A stretch of DNA of 64,000 nucleotides from Zizania palustris (Eukaryota; Streptophyta; Magnoliopsida; Poales; Poaceae), in assembly GCA_019279435.1 (NCBI GenBank), contig JAAALK010000286.1:31061712-31125711 (forward strand), written 5' to 3'. Made by a program: the position numbers and the translations under genes. The notes under the pieces are model-generated. The model was not told where the DNA came from and ran no database searches. It was given only the letters and a program-made list of their open reading frames with translations. Shown piece after piece: positions 1 to 11,200 of the stretch. Position 1 is the stretch's first letter. Each line of letters opens with the position of its first letter.

Positions 1-1
1 T

Positions 2-163
2 GTTAGTTTGGCCGATGTGTCCGGCGACGCCGCCCATGATGAGATAGAGTGCTTGTCGGGACGAGACCTCTCGGATTACGACTTTGTCAATGTATCAGAG
101 GGGAGGTTCGTTCCTATTTCCGTCAAGCTGGCCGGTGTGGCTCGGTTGTGTCTAAGATAGGAG
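2..163 (+). pseudogene. X pol fragment: linker before reverse transcriptase
   Basis: Frame 2 is open from the window edge to a TAG at 161-163 and reads an acidic stretch ending in residues like FVNVSEGRFVPISVKLAG. This lies directly upstream of the RT segment but in a different frame from it (165 onward), so an indel lies between them. It looks like the protease-RT linker of the X polyprotein; no protease active site is visible in the window. Confidence 0.45.
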
Positions 164-164
164 A

Positions 165-1205
165 ATGTCTAACTCTAATCTTGATTGGCTAAAATCTCGC
201 GTTGAGCAATATCGGTCTTCTCAAGACGGTATCGTCAAAGCCATTGAAGATTTTAGCGAGGTAGAAAAATTAGATCAAGGCTTCTCGTCGGTCGACCCTT
301 TGGAACAAGTAGACATAGGAGATGGTAGTGTTTCGAGGCTGACGTTTGTAAATCAAAATATGAATAATGATGTAAAGGCCGAAGTAATAAAATTGTTTCG
401 ATCATATGTTGATTGCTTCACATGGGATTACAGCAAGATGCCTGGGCTAAGCCGAGAGCTTGTTGAGCATCGGCTCCCCATCAAACCTGGGGTTAGGCCT
501 TATAAACAGCCCTCGCGCCGCTTCAATTCTTTCATCTATGACCAAGTTAAAGAGGAGGTTGAACGTCTATTAGCGGCAGGTTTTATTAGTCCATGCAGGT
601 ACGCGGAATGGGTCACTAACATCATGCCTGTCGAGAAGAAAGAGAGTGGCAAGGTACGCATCTGTGTCGACTTCAGGGATTTGAACAAGGCTACTCCGAA
701 AGATGAATATCCCATGTCGATAGCCGACATGTTGATCATCGATGCCTCAGGACATAACGTACTAAGTTTTCTTGACGGCAATGCTGGGTATAATCAAATC
801 TTTATGGCCAAAGAAGACGTTTTTAGAATGGTTTTTCACTTCCCGGGTTTTGTCGGCTTGTTTGAATGGGTAGTAATGACATTTGGTTTAAAGAATGCTG
901 GCGCCACATACCAACGTGCCATGAACTTAATCTTTCATGACTTGCTAGGAGTTATGTTAGAAGTTTATATAGATGATGTTGTGGTCAAATCGGACGCTAT
1001 GGAAAACCACCTCACCAATTTGAGAGTTGCTTTCGAAAGAATGCGTCAGTATGGCTTGAAAATGAACCCACTCAAGTGTGCTTTTGGTGTGTCGGCGGGT
1101 AAGTTCTTGGGATTCATGATTCATGAAAGAGGCATTGAAATTGATCATAAGAGGCTTGAGAAAATTAGAGGATGTGTAGCGCCGACATGTAAGAAAGATG
1201 TGTAG
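165..1205 (+). pseudogene. pol: X pol: reverse transcriptase domain, ends at a nonsense codon
   Basis: A 346-codon open stretch with a gypsy RT: VRICVDFRDLNKATPKDEYPM, then a LDGNAGYNQI block carrying the first catalytic Asp, MTFGLKNAGATYQRAM, and the YIDD box at residues 268-271 (bases 966-977) followed by VVVKS. The segment stops at TAG 1203-1205, after which the same frame continues into RNase H, so this is a nonsense mutation inside pol and not a true end. The apparent ATG at 165 is internal to the polyprotein. RT copies the element RNA into cDNA in virus-like particles. Confidence 0.85.
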
Positions 1206-1919
1206 AAACTGCTAGGCAAGGTTAATTCTTTGCGATGCTTTATATCTAACTTGTCTGGAAAAATTGATGCTTTCGTCCCAATACTCCGGCTAAAAAATGA
1301 AGCCGAGTTCACTTGGGGGGCAAGCCAGCAACACGCCTTTGAGAAAATCAAAGAGTGCTTATCGACGCAGCTAGTGGTAAGGGTGCCGAAGGCTGGGATT
1401 CCATTTCGGCTTTATATTGCCATGGAGGAGAGTGTGATCGTAGCCATGTTGACTCAAGACATCAAAGGAAGGGAGTACATCATCACCTTCTTGAGTCGTC
1501 GACTTCTAGACGCCGAGACAAGGTACGTGTTTGTGGAGCGTTCGTGTTTATCCCTCTATTATGCATGTACCAAATTACGTCACTATCTTCTCCCTAGCAC
1601 ATGTATTGTCATTTGCCAAACGGATGTCATAAAATACATGTTGCAAAAGTCGATTCTAAGTGGGAGAATCGGCAAGTGGGTGTATGTGTTAATCGAATAT
1701 GATTTGGCTTATGAACCGTTGAAAGCTATGAAAGGCCAAGTCGTTGCTAATTTTATAGTGGATCACCACGTAGATGTCAATTGGGGCAATAAAGTCGCTT
1801 TGATTGAAGTATTACCATGGAAACTTTACTTCGATGGTTCGGCTTGCAAAAATGGCCAAGGTGTTGGAGAGGTACTCGTATCACCAGGTGGTATGCTCTT
1901 TGAAACCTCGGCTCATTTG
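1206..1919 (+). pseudogene. pol: X pol: RT thumb and RNase H, 5' part (split by insertion)
   Basis: Continues the RT frame after the 1203 stop: connection region (LGKVNSLRCFISNLSGK), the FTWGASQQHAFEKIKECLS block typical of gypsy RT-RNase H joints, and the start of RNase H with the first catalytic Asp in LYFDGSACKNG (near 1828-1860). The frame runs into the solo LTR at 1920. The last five bases (ATTTG, 1915-1919) are the target duplication, and RNase H resumes at 3870. Confidence 0.82.
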
Positions 1920-3869
1920 TGTAGGACCGAAAGTAGCGACCAGAGGGGGGGTGAATGGGCGCCTAAAAAATATTCTTTCGAATCAATGGACTGTTCCCAA
2001 ATACCCAACGCACCTCAAAACACTACACAGCAGAAAAATAAACCAAAAGGCCTAAGTCTAAAGGTTTCTAACCTTGAAGCAGATGATTATAACTGAGACT
2101 TATTAAATAAGTGCAACTAGGCAGATGAACATGATGTAACTGGCCTAAACTTCTCAAAGAAATGATCTAAGTATGTGTAAGATGAAAAGAGAAGTTACTG
2201 TCCAAATTTGTCTCCTGTTCGGAACTTGCCGAAGCCCCCTTCGCACGTCGAGGTCTACTTCGGAGGTTGGTGGCGAAGGCTACTTCGGAGGTCAGTTACG
2301 AAGCATGTCGAAGGAGCCGAAGGTTTTTGGTTCTAGCCTAGTTCGATGGAGCATGGAGCGAAGTATGCTTCGGAGCAAAGAAACAGAGTCGGAGCCTGCT
2401 TCGAAGTGTGCACTTCGAAGACAAGACTTCGAACCGAAAGCTTCGAAGCAAAACCTTCGAACAGAAAGCTTCGAACACAACACACAAACGGACTACCTTC
2501 GAACAATGAAGCGAAGCCTGTCACACGACAGAAAACCAAGTCCGAAGCCTGTACTTTACCTCCGAAAAGAGCAAGCTTCGAAGAGAGAAGCGAAGGGTGA
2601 CATGCCACACAAAAGTCAGTGCGAGGCCTAGCGGAACTACAAGCTTCGAACCCAACTTCAAAAACTATCGAAGTATGGACTCCGAACAGCTAGAGCCGAA
2701 GCCCATTCGCACTGTCGTTCGAAGTATGCGATGCTGACGTTCAGAAAATACTTCGAAGCTTAGTAACACAGGACGCAAACTGAAGATCGAAGATCGAGAA
2801 AATCCTTCGAAGATGTTAGATCGAAGCCTGCCTCACGGAGCTGAGGGGCTTCGAACAGAGAAGGTTGGCTTCGCCAGAAACAGCCAGAAAAGGTACTCAG
2901 AGCTGACACCCTCGATCAAAAAGCTGCGCAATAGAAGGAGAAAAGCTGGCACAGAACACTGTAGATACAGGGAAGTAGTACTACTTGCAACAGCAAGAAC
3001 TAGTACTCTGTTCGTGAAGAACAGAAGCAAAAGAGAAGCTTCTGCTCACGAAATAAATTCAGGTTGCCTGTAACCGAAGCATTAACTCCCAAACCAAACA
3101 ATGTGTACCGAAAGAAATCAACAGAGACCAAGGCTTTAATGCATCCAAAAGATTAGAACAAATCCAAGGCAAAAATGGAGCAAGTAAGAACCTGGCGGCG
3201 CACACAGGAGAGAGAACGTGAGAGACAAAATGACCCAATAGAGTGGATTTGATTTCAGCCAAAAGGGTAGTCCAAACCCTAGGGATTGGGGTCCTATTTA
3301 TAGGCAGCCCAACACTAGGAATATTCTACCAGCCCCTTAGGGTTTTTACAGACTCAAAAAATAAAGGAAAAGACTCTATTGCCCTTAGGAATTTTTACAG
3401 ACACGACTGACTGACTGTGGGCCTAGAGTTACAGATGACTTATCCGGAAGCTATGTTTTCGTAGCGACTACGGCTTCTCTTCTGGACAGTCGGATACAAG
3501 ATCAACGGTTGTCAGTTTTGCGCCGAAACTGACAAAGCCTCCACCGACTTTGCACCAGGTACCCGGATTGGGCCGGCCCGATTCCGCAGCTCTCTTAGCC
3601 CGACAATCACTCACCGCCCGTGTACCTGAGTCAACCCTGGTCAACAGCCCAGTGGGTCTTCTACTGCTTCTGGCCCATGCACCCGGATTGGGCCAGCCCG
3701 ACTTCGTAGCCTCCTCTGCCCGACAGTCGCTCGCTGCCCGTGTACCTGAGTCACACGCGGCCCATGAAACAGCAGATCTCCTTTCTTCTTCAGTCCTCTT
3801 TGACTATCGTTGACAATGACTCATCACTTCTGGAGCCATGAGGCCCACGCTATTCAGCATGGCTCCTCA
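1920..3869 (-). mobile_element. Solo LTR of copia family M, inserted in X RNase H
   Basis: On the plus strand the unit starts TGTAGGACCGAAAG and ends CATGGCTCCTCA. These are the same termini as the M LTRs at 42882-44888 and 52228-62671, so the LTR is minus-oriented. It is flanked by a perfect 5-bp duplication ATTTG (1915-1919 and 3870-3874), and removing it rejoins the RNase H frame of X. It is 1950 bp against 2007 bp in the M pair, with scattered indels. No internal region or partner LTR is present, so it is a solo LTR left by LTR-LTR recombination. It is rich in CTTCGAAG-type motifs (2390-2480). Open frames inside it are not genes. Confidence 0.93.
3295..3302 (-). promoter_or_regulatory. 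TATA box of the solo M LTR
   Basis: TATTTATA on the plus strand reads TATAAATA on the LTR strand. The same motif sits at the matching place in the other M LTRs (44315-44322 and 62098-62105). It marks the presumed U3/R promoter of this family. Confidence 0.6.
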
Positions 3870-4150
3870 ATTTGGAATTTCATTCAACTAATAATCAAGC
3901 CAAATACGAAGCCCTATTGCTAGGTCTTGAGTTGTTAAACTCCATGGGTGTGAAATATGTTCACGCATATGGTGATTCTTTATTAGTCGTGCAACAAGTA
4001 GCCAAGCTTTCTCAATGTTTTAACGGTTTGCTAAATAGCTACTTGGATAAGTGATTAGACTTAATTTCTACCTTTAATGATTTTGAGATTACTCATGTGT
4101 CTAGAGAGGCCAACTAACTTACAAATTACTTGGCTCAATAAGCATCAGGC
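3870..4150 (+). pseudogene. pol: X pol: RNase H, 3' part
   Basis: Resumes RNase H after the solo LTR: FHSTNNQAKYEALLLGLELL holds the catalytic Glu block, and the next block YGDSLLVVQQV holds the Asp. The frame hits TGA at 4052-4054. A recognisable continuation (DFEITHVSREAN) follows, with two further TAA codons before 4142. It is thus a decayed RNase H tail leading to the RNase H-integrase spacer. Confidence 0.78.
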
Positions 4151-4212
4151 TATCAAATTAGGAGAGGTAAATTCTGCACACGGGAAAGGCCGATGTTTGA
4201 AGATGATGTAAC

Positions 4213-4383
4213 ACCCGAGGGTACTACTGTCAGTCTGACCGGCTTTGTGAGCACGGTCCGACCACCCTTGCGTACCCGGTCGGACCGACCATGTCAGTAC
4301 GGTCAGACCGAACTGTGCCAGACAACCAGCAATAGTCGGTTGAACCGGGCCAACATGGCCGGTCCGACCGACTGTTGTCAAGA
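4213..4383 (+). repeat. GGTCNGACC motif cluster inside X pol
   Basis: At least five near-copies of the imperfect palindrome GGTCNGACC lie here, for example around 4257, 4279, 4300 and 4360. The run sits between RNase H and integrase and is translated through in frame as an Arg/Ser/Asp/Arg-rich spacer. The same motif clusters occur in the X-family LTRs. Confidence 0.65.
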
Positions 4384-5675
4384 AGGTTTAGTGCTAAGGG
4401 GGCAGGTCCAAATGGTAAATCTTGAGGCCAGTTCTAGTGGGAATTTGGCCATTGCTCCTTTGGTTAGTGAGGATGATTGGAGGATCCCAATCATCCAATA
4501 TTTGATAAATCCAAGGAAAAAGGTTGATCGAAAGGTTCGGCGACATGCTTTCAAATTTGTTTTGCTCGATGATATGTTGTATCGTCGGACTATCGATGGA
4601 GTACTTTTGGATTGTTTAGACCCCAATAAAGCTAGAGTTGCTGCAGGCGAAGTACATGAAGGACTTTGCGGTACTCATCAATCGGCCCCAAAGATGAGTT
4701 GGATGCTCAAAAGGGCAGGTTTTTATTGGCTGACTATGACTGAAGACTATTTTAGATACTATAGAGGATGTGAAGCTTGTCAAAAGTTTGGAAATATTCA
4801 GCTAGCACTCACGTTGGTGCTTAATCCTATTATCAAACCATGGCCGTTCCGAGGTTGGAGTTTAGACTTCATCGGCCAAATTCATCCTCCATCTTCGAAA
4901 GGGCATCGGTTCGTGTTGATGGCAATAGATTACTTCACCAAATGGACTGAGGTCGTGGCAATGACTGAAGACTGAGGTCGTGTTGCTGACTCACAATGAG
5001 GTAATTGATTTCATCTTGAAACACATTATACACAGATTCGGCATTCCCCAAACTCTCACTACGGGCCAAGGTACTTCATTTGTTGCTAAAGAGGTGACGG
5101 ACTTTGCCGAATACTATGGGGTCAAATTGGTAAACTCTTCCCCATATTATGCTCAGGCCAATGGTCAGGTCGATTCTAGTAACAAAATTGTGATTAAATT
5201 AATCAAGAAAAAGATTGAAGAGTTTCCAAAAAGGTGGCATGAGGTACTTTCTGAAGCTCTATGGGCTAGTAGAGTTGCAAACCACGGTGCCACTAAAGTC
5301 AGTCCATATGAGTTAGTATATGGATAAGAAGCCGTTCTACCGATAGAGGTGGATCTTGGCTCACTTAGATGTCTTAAGCAAGATAGCTTATCGGTCGACG
5401 AATATGAGACACTTATAAAGGATAATTTAGAAGAGGTGACCGATAAGAGGTTGAAGGCTCTAGAGGCAATAGAAAAAGATAAAATAAGAGTAGCTAGGGC
5501 CTACAACAAGAAGGTCAAGGAAAATACGTTTCAAATCGATGATTTGGTGTGGAAGACGATTTTGCCATTAGGCACTAGGAGTTCAAAATTCGGTAAATGG
5601 TCACCTAGTTGGGAAGGACCTTTTAAGGTAGTCGGAATCGCTCAAGGCAATGCATATGTCCTAGAATCTTTATAA
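4384..5675 (+). pseudogene. pol: X pol: integrase, three broken segments
   Basis: Zinc-binding N-terminus (HEGLCGTH ... CEACQ, about 4659-4785), then the core beginning LDFIGQ (first catalytic Asp), then GPY-type C-terminal sequence to LES at 5675. Stops at 4973-4975 (TGA) and 5325-5327 (TAA) split it. The second catalytic Asp, usual in a TDxGTSF block, is Gly (5064-5066). The usual Glu in the NGQ block is Asp (5172-5174). Integrase joins cDNA to host DNA; with both acidic residues altered and two stops this copy cannot do so. Confidence 0.82.
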
Positions 5676-5835
5676 GGAGAGCGATTTCAAAGGGCTTTGA
5701 ATGGTAGATATTTTAAAAAATACTTCCTAAGTGTGTGGAAAAACACTTGAAGTGTTAAAAGGATGATATTGCAATTATCGCCCAAGGCCCGTCATGCTTT
5801 TAGCTCACTAAGTTTGCTAAAAGGTAGAGGGCATG
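5676..5835 (+). other. X 3' untranslated region with polypurine tract
   Basis: This non-coding stretch follows the end of integrase. A purine run AAAAGGTAGAGGGCA at about 5819-5833 lies directly before the LTR start TGTTTATAG at 5836, the expected place for the plus-strand primer. Nothing else is recognised. Confidence 0.6.
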
Positions 5836-6123
5836 TGTTTATAGAAAAAAATAGCATTAATGGTCAAACTAGGCAAATACTAGAAAATAGTATTTTTGAT
5901 CGAAAATATGTGAGACCTGGCAAAGGCCGGTCTGACCGACTATGGTAGGTTGGTCTAACCGGCCAGGTCCGGTCAGACCGGACCCATGGGCTCGGTCAGA
6001 CCGGCCAGGGTCCAGATTATGGATCCGAGTAGGATTCGAGGTGTTTTCGCCCAAAACTTATCTCAACAGGGTTTTGGACGCATCTAACTCTATCTCTAGC
6101 CAGGGATAACCAGCTCACCCCCC

Positions 6124-6131
6124 TATAAATA
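6124..6131 (+). promoter_or_regulatory. TATA box of X 3' LTR
   Basis: TATAAATA lies in the context CCCCTATAAATACTAGGGG. The inverted equivalent is at 14019-14026 in the solo X LTR. A likely core promoter, about 290 bp into the LTR. Confidence 0.6.
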
Positions 6132-6504
6132 CTAGGGGCAAGGCCGATTCAAGCTCTCTCTCTCCAATACACAAATCCAAAGCCCTAGCTTTAAATCACA
6201 TTTATTTTCTTTTCCTTCCGCATCTTCGTGGGTTTGCTTGAAAGCCCTCCGTCTGTCGCGTCCGTAATCACGATAACCCTTGCTGGTTCGCTTGTGAACC
6301 TCTCGTTAATCCACGTAACAGATTGCTATCCTTTTTATCGGTTTTTATCGCCCTACTCGGCAATTCGGCCCTCCGGCTGAATTGTGTTTGATCTTTTATT
6401 GTTTTTGCAGATCAATTGCCTTCCTAAACATCCCTGCGAAGTTTGGAGGCGATTGGAGATTATTTGCTAAGGTTACTGAGGTTTAGCAGATCAGATATGT
6501 TACT

Positions 6505-6812
6505 TCGGTCCGACCGGCATTGAGATACCAGTTTGACCGAAGCCCTTCATTACGCTGTTGTCGGCAACAGATGGTCAGAATGAAGGTGCCCCGCTGGTCC
6601 GACCAGGATACTTCGCACAGCACCGAAGCCCTTTGCCGAAGTCCTTCGCTGGAGCCTTACTGCGCCAGTCTGACCGGGAAGACTTCGTCGGTCCGACCAG
6701 AGCCCTGCGCACCGTGCCGGTGTTTTCTTCGCAGCCAACCTTCGGGACTTCGCCCAGAGCCACTTCACAACCTCCGGTCCGACCGAGGTTATACCTTCGG
6801 TCTGACTGGGCT
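6505..6812 (+). repeat. GGTCNGACC motif cluster in X LTR
   Basis: About seven degenerate copies of CGGTCNGACCGG (around 6508, 6595, 6667, 6689, 6776 and 6801) alternate with ACTTCG-rich spacers. A second, smaller cluster is at 5925-6008. The motif is a palindrome with one central base. Its role is unknown. Confidence 0.65.
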
Positions 6813-7097
6813 TGAGGCCGAAGGTGTCCTAGGGACCCTTTGGACCAGACTCTGCTGTAACTCCGAATCGGCCTCCGAATTGGCCGATTCCAGGTATTTT
6901 GGTCAATTTGTTACTGTTCACATTATTACTAATACTTTTCGGCCAATTGTATTAAAATATTAATTATTTATCAAATTGCCTGGCGACTCCAAATCCCTTG
7001 TCATTAGCCAGGGTAGTCAGAACATGATGTCGATATCGTTGCGATACTTTTGGACGTCGAACCGGCCCAAGTGCGAGGGCACATTTCTGCGTCAACA

Positions 7098-7491
7098 TAC
7101 CCCTTTTAGGTTACTATTTGGAGATGAAGCCATGATGCCGATGGAGCTCAAGGGAGGATCCCTTCGCACCATCGAACCTGAGCTGGACAATGAAAGATAG
7201 ACTTCGTTGGACTTAATTGAAGAAATAAGGCTTCAAGATGATGCTAACCTAACGAAGTATCAACATCTGACGAATACTTGGTATGACCCGAAAATAAAGC
7301 TTAACGAACTTAAGCCAGACCATTTAGTATTGCGATGCATTATTGCTCTAGGGAAATTAGGAAATAAATGGGAAGGACCATATATCATCCTGCGTTCAAG
7401 ACACCCCGGATCTTTTAAATTAGCTAATTTAGAAGGTGAGGAATTGAAGCATGCATGGCATGCAGAGCACCTTAAACGATACTTCGCTTAG
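7098..7491 (+). pseudogene. pol: B0 pol C-terminus (integrase tail)
   Basis: Reads PFRLLFGDEAMMPMELKGGS, then ends in TAG at 7198-7200, where B1 has Gln. It continues in frame from 7207 with the KWEGPYII GPY motif and HAEHLKRYFA to a stop at 7489-7491. It is clearly homologous to the integrase C-terminus of B1 (22080-22467). The nonsense codon makes it a broken fragment. Confidence 0.85.
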
Positions 7492-8294
7492 GGGCTCCTT
7501 GTAATGATTTGTAAACACATTTCTAAATGAATAAATCTTATGGTTCGAATAATGCATTCTTCACAAGATGATTCCTACCCCTAGTGGACGCACTTGGGGG
7601 ATGGACCTGATTGCGGAGGTAAGTATTATTCAATCAAACCCAATCAACGGACTTTGAGCCACAGGCTCAAAGTATCCGTCAAGGTGGGAAAGTACCATGA
7701 AAAACGGATTCTAAGCCACCGACTTGAAAGCATCCGTAAAAAGAGTCCAAAGAGACCAAATTATACGGATTCTGAGCCATCGGCTTGAAAAGCATCCGTA
7801 AAAAGAGTCGGAGGAGACCATGAAAACGGATTCGGAGCCACCAGCTTGAAAGCATCTGTAAAAAGAGTCCAAGGAGAGAAAATTATACAGATTCCGAGCC
7901 ATCGGCTTGCAAGCATCCGTAAAAGAGTCCGGAGCGACTAGAATAATCGGATTCCAATACATCCAAAAAAGACTACTAAGCTATCATTTACGGACTCCAA
8001 ACCTATGGGTTCGAAGAGACCTACAAGGTGTATAACGACCATCTACTTGAATTTCGAACCACTAGTTCCAAATTCTTATTCAATACAATAAGGGGCTTCG
8101 TGCATCCAAAAATAATACTATTGAAATTGTACTCTTGGCAGGCATTACAATCGTTGTGCGTAACCATCTTCGCTTGAAAATCAAAGGTGCTCACCCTCAA
8201 AGAGGATCTAGGAGGTAAAGAGACAATTTCGAAACATTTCAACTTATATTACTCAATCAATTATATATTACACTATGAAAAGTCAGTGTCTAAG
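7492..8294 (+). repeat. B0 intergenic region with about 61-bp tandem repeats
   Basis: This lies between the convergent ends of pol and the antisense gene. About five units at roughly 7640-7970 share the pattern CGGATTC(T/C)(A/G)AGCCA, CTTGAAAGCATCCGTAAAAAGAGTC, each near 60 bp. The rest (7970-8294) has no recognised feature. The array matches in position those of B1 (22676-23036) and B2 (33478-33905). Confidence 0.75.
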
Positions 8295-11200
8295 CCAAGA
8301 AGAAAGTGAAGACCCCTTCGGTCCCAGAGCTAGATTCGGAGTTAGCTCGGCTTCCAAGGCGACTTGTTCCTGAGCCCGGAGTCTTTAGAACCTTGCGTTA
8401 AATCCGCTTCCCCTTCTTCGAAGCCCGGAAGTTTCTTTGTTCTTGCTGAAGCTCGGCCTAGGTCCGAAGTAATTCGGGGCTAGTCCTTGCTTGATCTTCG
8501 CTAGACCACTCCTCTTCACACCAATCAACGTCCCCCGAAGATAAATATGCTAAGTTTACAACCTCTTTATCCCCTTCCTCCTCCTTAATATAAGCTAATA
8601 CTTCTTTACAAATTTCGGGTATAACCTCACCATTGCTCTCTTGAGGAATTGAAAATCGAGGATGCCTGTCAGGCCTTAAGGCTTCGAAGGTAGCCCACTA
8701 TTGACAGAGCCCTTCGTTAACTTCTAATACTTCGACTTCATCATCCAAAAAAGGTCGGAAATCCTAAAAACATTTCCAAATAAGTCTTTTTATTCAAAAG
8801 AAAGACATAAGCACAAGTTTTTTACAAAACGAAACCCTAAGGAGAACTAAACCTTCAGGTCTGAAGGAGGCTTGCTGGTTGAAGGCAACGTTCGTGCTTG
8901 CTTTTGATGATGGCCTTCATCGATCCACGCCTTCACTGCCGACCGACCTTCAGCTCTCCAGGATGGCTGAAACGCTTCCCAAGCTACAACCACGTCAGGC
9001 AAAGGGGTCAATAGTTGGTCACCGCTAAAGCTAGTGGGGGCTACTCTAGGCTCCGGTGAAACAGAAAGTCCAATGTCCTCGAAGTGGTGAAGTACTCTGA
9101 TAGTGGCTACATGTCCAGAGATCTCTCCGTACCAAGTACCCAAAGTCTTCATCGTCTTCGCCGCTGCTTGAATCATCTTCAATTTCTGATTTAATGTATC
9201 GTTGGATGATGACGAGGAGGCACAAGAAGTCCTGAAATATTCTAGGATGCCCTGAAGGACGTCCATGGTTTCAGAGGCCACACTTTCACACCTTGTTTTC
9301 CCCGTGGCTAAGGCTTCACTTGAGACCTTCATGTCATGGATCAAAGTGGAGAGCTTAGCAGTCTTTGTCATGAGGACAATCTTCTGCCCATGTAACTTCC
9401 TTGTCTCGTCAGCTAAGCATTGCCGCTCTTCCCGAAGATTTACAAGCTCGGCTCTGGAGGCTGCTTGCTCCTCTCGAAGCCTTTTGACTTCAGTTCAGAG
9501 CACCACCCGCTCGGCCTCAAGCTCCTCCTTCGTAGCCTCCAGCTTTGATTTGGCGCTCCGCTCTATGTGAGCCATCTCCTCCAAGCTCAAAGCCCGGTTC
9601 TCGGAGTCAGCAAGGCTTTCTTGAAGAGCTGTCAACTTCTCTTTGATCCGGTTACACTCCCGCTCATTGGAAACAGTAGCTGCATGTGCTAAAACAACGT
9701 GCTGCAAAGGAAAAGAAGAGCAATGTGAGTATGTTATATATATACTTTAAATGAAACTAACTTTTGCAAGTGCTTCGTACCTGGTAAGCTGCCTGTTTAA
9801 GGGCGGCGTCGAGCTCCAACCCTTCGGCCTCGCCTATGATGGAGACCAATTCGGTCTCCCCAACTTTGCGACTATCCTAAGCCAAAGGCTCTAGCAAAGT
9901 CCAAAGCCCTGTCCTCCTTTCAAGAAAGGAGGCTAAGAGGGGGAGTCCCGTTAAGGCGCTCCGATTGTCATTGTTGGGAGAAGGGACAGAGCACAGTGAA
10001 GCATCTTTTGAGGCTTCTGTCGATTTGCCTCCGTAAGTCGACACCGATGGAGTCCACCCGTCGCCTGCTTCGGATCCACCTCGGGTCCTGGAACTGTCTC
10101 CTGTGCCGATGTCAACAACAAAACACAAGCTGCCCTAGTCTCTAGGACCACCTTCGTAGCAGGGACCACCTCCGCCGGAGCTGATTTTGTGAAACCCAAG
10201 GTATGTGCTATCATTTAAGTGATGCAGGTAAAAGAAAGATAGTCTAACTTCAGTCGAGGCTTACCTCTGACACCTTGTTGCCGGGTGAGCACTGGACTGC
10301 TCGGAGGCTTGAACATTTGGCCGAAGTCCTCTTCAGACTCCGGAGATCAAACCTGAGTAACAGCTGCTAGAGTCTCTTTGGCCACAGCAACCATCACTTC
10401 GTCCAGATCCGAGACCTCCGCATCCAGGGTCTGAACCCTTTCGGTCTCGACTCCACCTTGATCCACAATAGGGGCATCTGTCTGGCCAGATGGAACAACT
10501 TAAGCATCCATCTGCCTATGGTCGCCTTCAACTGTTGGCGCCACCTCCGCGCCATCTTGGACAAGGGCCTCGGTTCCCATCTGAGACTCTTCATTGTCCC
10601 CCATGAGAATAGGTTCGAACTCCTCCGCCATCTGCATGTTCGCGTCGTCCTCCTCTTCGGATTGCTCCGGCGACGAGATAGGTGATTTCAAAGGAGTAAG
10701 CGTCTTTGGTTTGCGGGCTACCTTCTTGGCAGGTGTCTTCACCGGGCCCGAAGACCCACTCTCAGCCTTCCTCTTCTTTGGAGCTTGGTCCGTTGCTGAC
10801 CAGTCTAGAAGTGTGGGGGGCTCGACTCCGAGTACACTCGATACTCGGTTGAACCGCTCCCAAGTCCCCGCCAGCTTCATCCTCCCCTCCTTTTCTACGA
10901 GTGTAGGAGCTCCGAGGACCTTCTCCATAGCCCAGACAATATGTTCCAGAGTCAAGGTCATGCACGGTGATGAAAGATAAGATATCATTCGATTAATCTA
11001 TTGAAGTAAAATCAATATTTTGTGTATGAAACACCTTAATGTAGGATATGTAGAAAGCTTATATGCGGAGTTCGAAGGAATTTCTCGAAGTCCCCCTCCG
11101 GATTCTCTTCGAAGTTAATTTTCCAGGCGGCGATCAGGGGAGGAATCTGGAGGACGATGAATTCCTCTGCCAAGTCGTGCATGCTCATGCGATGACTCAC

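Larger units (their letters stand above)
1..7097 (+). mobile_element. Ty3/gypsy element X, 3' part (5' end lies left of the window)
   Basis: Plus-strand gypsy retrotransposon in the order RT, RNase H, integrase, polypurine tract, 3' LTR. The LTR ends in GTCAACA at 7097, and the next base resumes the pol gene of a different family (B0). X is therefore inserted in B0 pol, and its 5' LTR and gag should lie outside the window. Its RNase H region is split by a solo copia LTR (1920-3869). The pol frame is broken by several stops and integrase catalytic residues are replaced, so it is a dead copy. The same LTR family occurs inverted at 13014-14320 and as X2 fragments further right. Confidence 0.88.
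5836..7097 (+). repeat. 3' LTR of gypsy X
   Basis: It starts TGTTTATAGAAA and ends GCGTCAACA (1262 bp). Both ends match, inverted, the solo X LTR at 13014-14320 over most of their length: the start block with GCATTAATGGTCAAA, the TATA region, the GTGGATTAAC-like R/U5 segment and the tail ending GTCAACA. Two GGTCNGACC clusters lie at 5925-6008 and 6505-6812. Frames such as 6520-6963 inside it are chance. Confidence 0.85.

Noticed and set aside
2173..2631. Open frames inside M LTRs, including 43321-43737 and 52668-53084
   Set aside because: They lie within LTR sequence, arise from the stop-poor TTCGAA repeats and are read on the strand opposite to the element.
7636..7970. Regular repeats with spacers as a CRISPR array
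   Set aside because: Units are contiguous tandem copies with drift and no constant repeat/unique spacer pattern, in a plant retrotransposon.
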